Source: Ophioceras dolichostomum (taxonomy: Eukaryota; Ascomycota; Sordariomycetes; Magnaporthales; Ophioceraceae). Taken from it: 19,776 bases of DNA. Numbering within the stretch: position 1 is the first letter of the stretch; every line of letters starts with the position of its first letter. Shown one piece after another: positions 18,216-19,776 of the stretch. The stretch is from NCBI GenBank assembly GCA_003049485.1, contig PYST01000520.1:1-19776 (forward strand), written 5' to 3'. The position numbers and the translations under genes are program-made. The notes below the pieces were generated by a model. It was not told where the DNA came from and did not search any database. It saw only the letters and a list, made by a program, of their open reading frames with translations.

Positions 18216-19776
18216 TTACTTCCCATCATCCTCACCCAGCGTTAGCTCAGACGTAAACCCTTCACACCACCCATAAATACAGCTCGAGGCGAACCCTCCT
18301 CCTTCAGCCGTTGATATCGCCGGTTGCCCCGCGAAAGAAGCAGAGGCGTTGCCCCGACGGGAGGACGTGCAGCTCGTGCAGCTCGTGCAGCCCATGCAGC
18401 CCTGCACACACTCAATCCTGCACGCCGACTTCTCACACCCTGCTTCTTCTCCTTCTTCTTGTGCTCCTCTCCCAGACAGCAGTAGTTGAGCGTCATGTTC
18501 GACGACGCTAGGGCATGGAGTATTCAGATCGGGGACGACGGCCCTCCAGAACTTGCAGTCCGTTGAGCATGAGCTGCATAGCCCCTCTCCGCCCGATGGG
18601 CTGGTTGTGGCTCTGCTGGCACTCCGTCGGGTTTGGGGGCAAGTCCTGTGCTTTTGCCAGTGGTGTTCATGGTTGTAGTTGCAGTTCTGATGGCCTTGTA
18701 GTCGCTAATGCAGTCGATCATGTATGGCGACGAGAACGACGACGACGAGGAGGACGGCGGTGATGACGTGTTGACGTGGCTCGTGTGCGAGTAGGTATCT
18801 CTGCAGGCAATGCAGTCTTTACAGGCCGTCCAGTCCTTGCACCTGAGCGAACTGTCTATCTCGCAGCGCGAGTCGCAGGACATCGACCGCCATTGGGACC
18901 TGCTCTACCTGCTACTGGTGGTGTGCTTTTGTTCGGTGTTACCGACGTCCCTCACACCTTTTTGATGATGGGTCTGAGCCTCACAGCTACTGCAGTAGCA
19001 CCCCGTCTCCTTGCTCTGGCTCGGCTGCGGGTGAGTGCCGAAGCGACCCTCGACGCTATCGCTGCAGCTACTGCCGCGTGTCGTGGACGACTTGCAGCCC
19101 TCCGAGCAGCCCACCACGCAGAATGTGTTGTCGCGGGCGCATTTCGGGTCTTGTTGGCCGGCGCTGAGGGTGAGGGTCCTATCACTGATGATGACTTCGT
19201 CGGAATCATCATCGCTGCTACTGCTGGTGGTGTTGGTGATGACGGACCTTATGTGAATGGGACACCTCCACAGCCCCTGCTGGAGTTGCACGAGCCTGCT
19301 GCTCATGCATTTGTCGCAGTAGCACACAGCGTAGTCTTCCCCGAACCGTTGACGGAACACCTCGGCGGCCGCGTTGAACGAATCCTCGAGCCCCGACGAC
19401 GACCCGGGTCCGTCCCCAACATCATCGTTATGGTTGACGAACGAGCTCGTTTTTGCTCTCGTGTACTCCCCGTACCGTCTCGGAGCGAGCTGGTGGGTGT
19501 GCCAGGCCATATCAATGTCCTTCGTGGGAGAGAAGCCTATCTTGCGAGGGTTCTCGGCGATGAGCGTCATGAACTTCTCGTAGCGGTCTAGAGAACACTG
19601 GAGAATCTCCCGCGCGAACGGGCTGTGCAGCCATCCTGCGTCATACATCTTTTGGGTGAAGCGCACCTGCCGGTTGCAGGGAAGAGTACATCCTTCCTTG
19701 TACATACCACTTCTTGGCAAGCTGCTGTTAGTGCAGCCCACCAAACCAACACATAATCTCTTAACACACACATTAC
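18216..19776 (-). CDS. GRDP-like (DUF1399-type) fungal protein, C-terminal part with Cys-rich tail, partial at right edge
   Basis: The gene enters from the right edge. The main exon (about 19666-18956) reads VRFTQKMYDAGWL, then SLDRYEKFMTLI, then KDIDMAWHTHQLAPRRYGEY, the WHTHQL hallmark of the glycine-rich-domain-protein-like family, and later FGEDYAVCYCDKC (C115, C117, C120 counted from 19666). A 41-nt GTATGT..CAG intron (19667-19707) would place AACQEV ahead of VRF. A 51-nt intron (18955-18905, GTGAGG..GTAG) removes an in-frame stop and keeps the frame into MSCDSRCEIDSSLRCKDW and CKDCIACRD. After about 18720 the Cys-rich coding signal moves to another frame (18704-18216), open for 162 codons with 16 cysteines, including CSSCSTDC and CMGCTSCTSC, ending TAA 18218-18216. 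That change needs another intron or a frameshift; I could not settle it. Function of the family in fungi is unknown. Homologues are often labelled as dioxygenases without proof. Confidence 0.6.
18905..18955 (-). other. probable 51-nt intron in the GRDP-like gene
   Basis: The donor GTGAGG and acceptor GTAG enclose a TAAC branch-like motif; removal deletes the in-frame TAG at 18907-18905 and joins two Cys-containing segments in the same frame. Inferred, not proven; neighbouring AG sites would give other frames. Confidence 0.45.

Noticed and set aside
18776..19591. 271-codon open frame on the plus strand
   Set aside because: Antisense to the GRDP-like gene, whose WHTHQL and CYCDKC motifs show that the minus strand is the coding one.

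Overview
The window looks like nuclear DNA of a filamentous ascomycete (Pezizomycotina). It holds sparse, mostly monocistronic genes with short GT..AG introns, and fungal types of enzyme: a secreted muconate-cyclase-like lactonase, a membrane-anchored histidine-acid-phosphatase-like protein, a single-exon SDR and a WHTHQL-type GRDP-like protein. Between them lie degraded transposons (pogo/Fot1 DNA element, short LTRs, Tad-like LINE tails). I could not fix genus or species. One N at 1449 shows this is a draft assembly.

Layout. 1-927: right-hand part of a pogo/Fot1-type transposon, with its transposase on the minus strand running off the left edge. 1201-1936: a solo LTR with a perfect 5-bp target duplication, followed by a 5'-truncated LINE with a 14-bp target duplication and a (TAC)n tail; the junction contains a 59-bp exact duplication around the N, probably an assembly artefact. 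2446-3090: decayed, unrecognised coding-like sequence. 3690-3881: a possible small cysteine-rich protein gene (minus). 5071-5640: a frameshifted relic of an MFS transporter C-terminal half (minus), probably of the siderophore-iron/DHA type. 5641-8696: about 3 kb with no gene I can support. 8697-9950: intact SDR oxidoreductase (+). 10490-10940: a second solo LTR plus LINE tail, arranged exactly like the first. 11100-12428: secreted lactonase, two exons (minus). 12429-14367: no supported gene. 14368-15879: histidine-phosphatase-superfamily membrane protein (minus). 15880-18215: no supported gene. 18216-19776: C-terminal part of a GRDP-like (DUF1399-type) protein with a Cys-rich tail (minus), entering from the right edge.

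The protein genes show no evident shared pathway; they read as independent genes in a transposon-scarred, gene-poor segment. The most unusual signal is in the repeats. At two loci 9.3 kb apart, a LINE of one family lies exactly 23 bp downstream of the end of an LTR of one family. Each insertion has its own distinct, perfect target duplication, so this is not a duplicated block. It suggests position-specific insertion of one element relative to the other.
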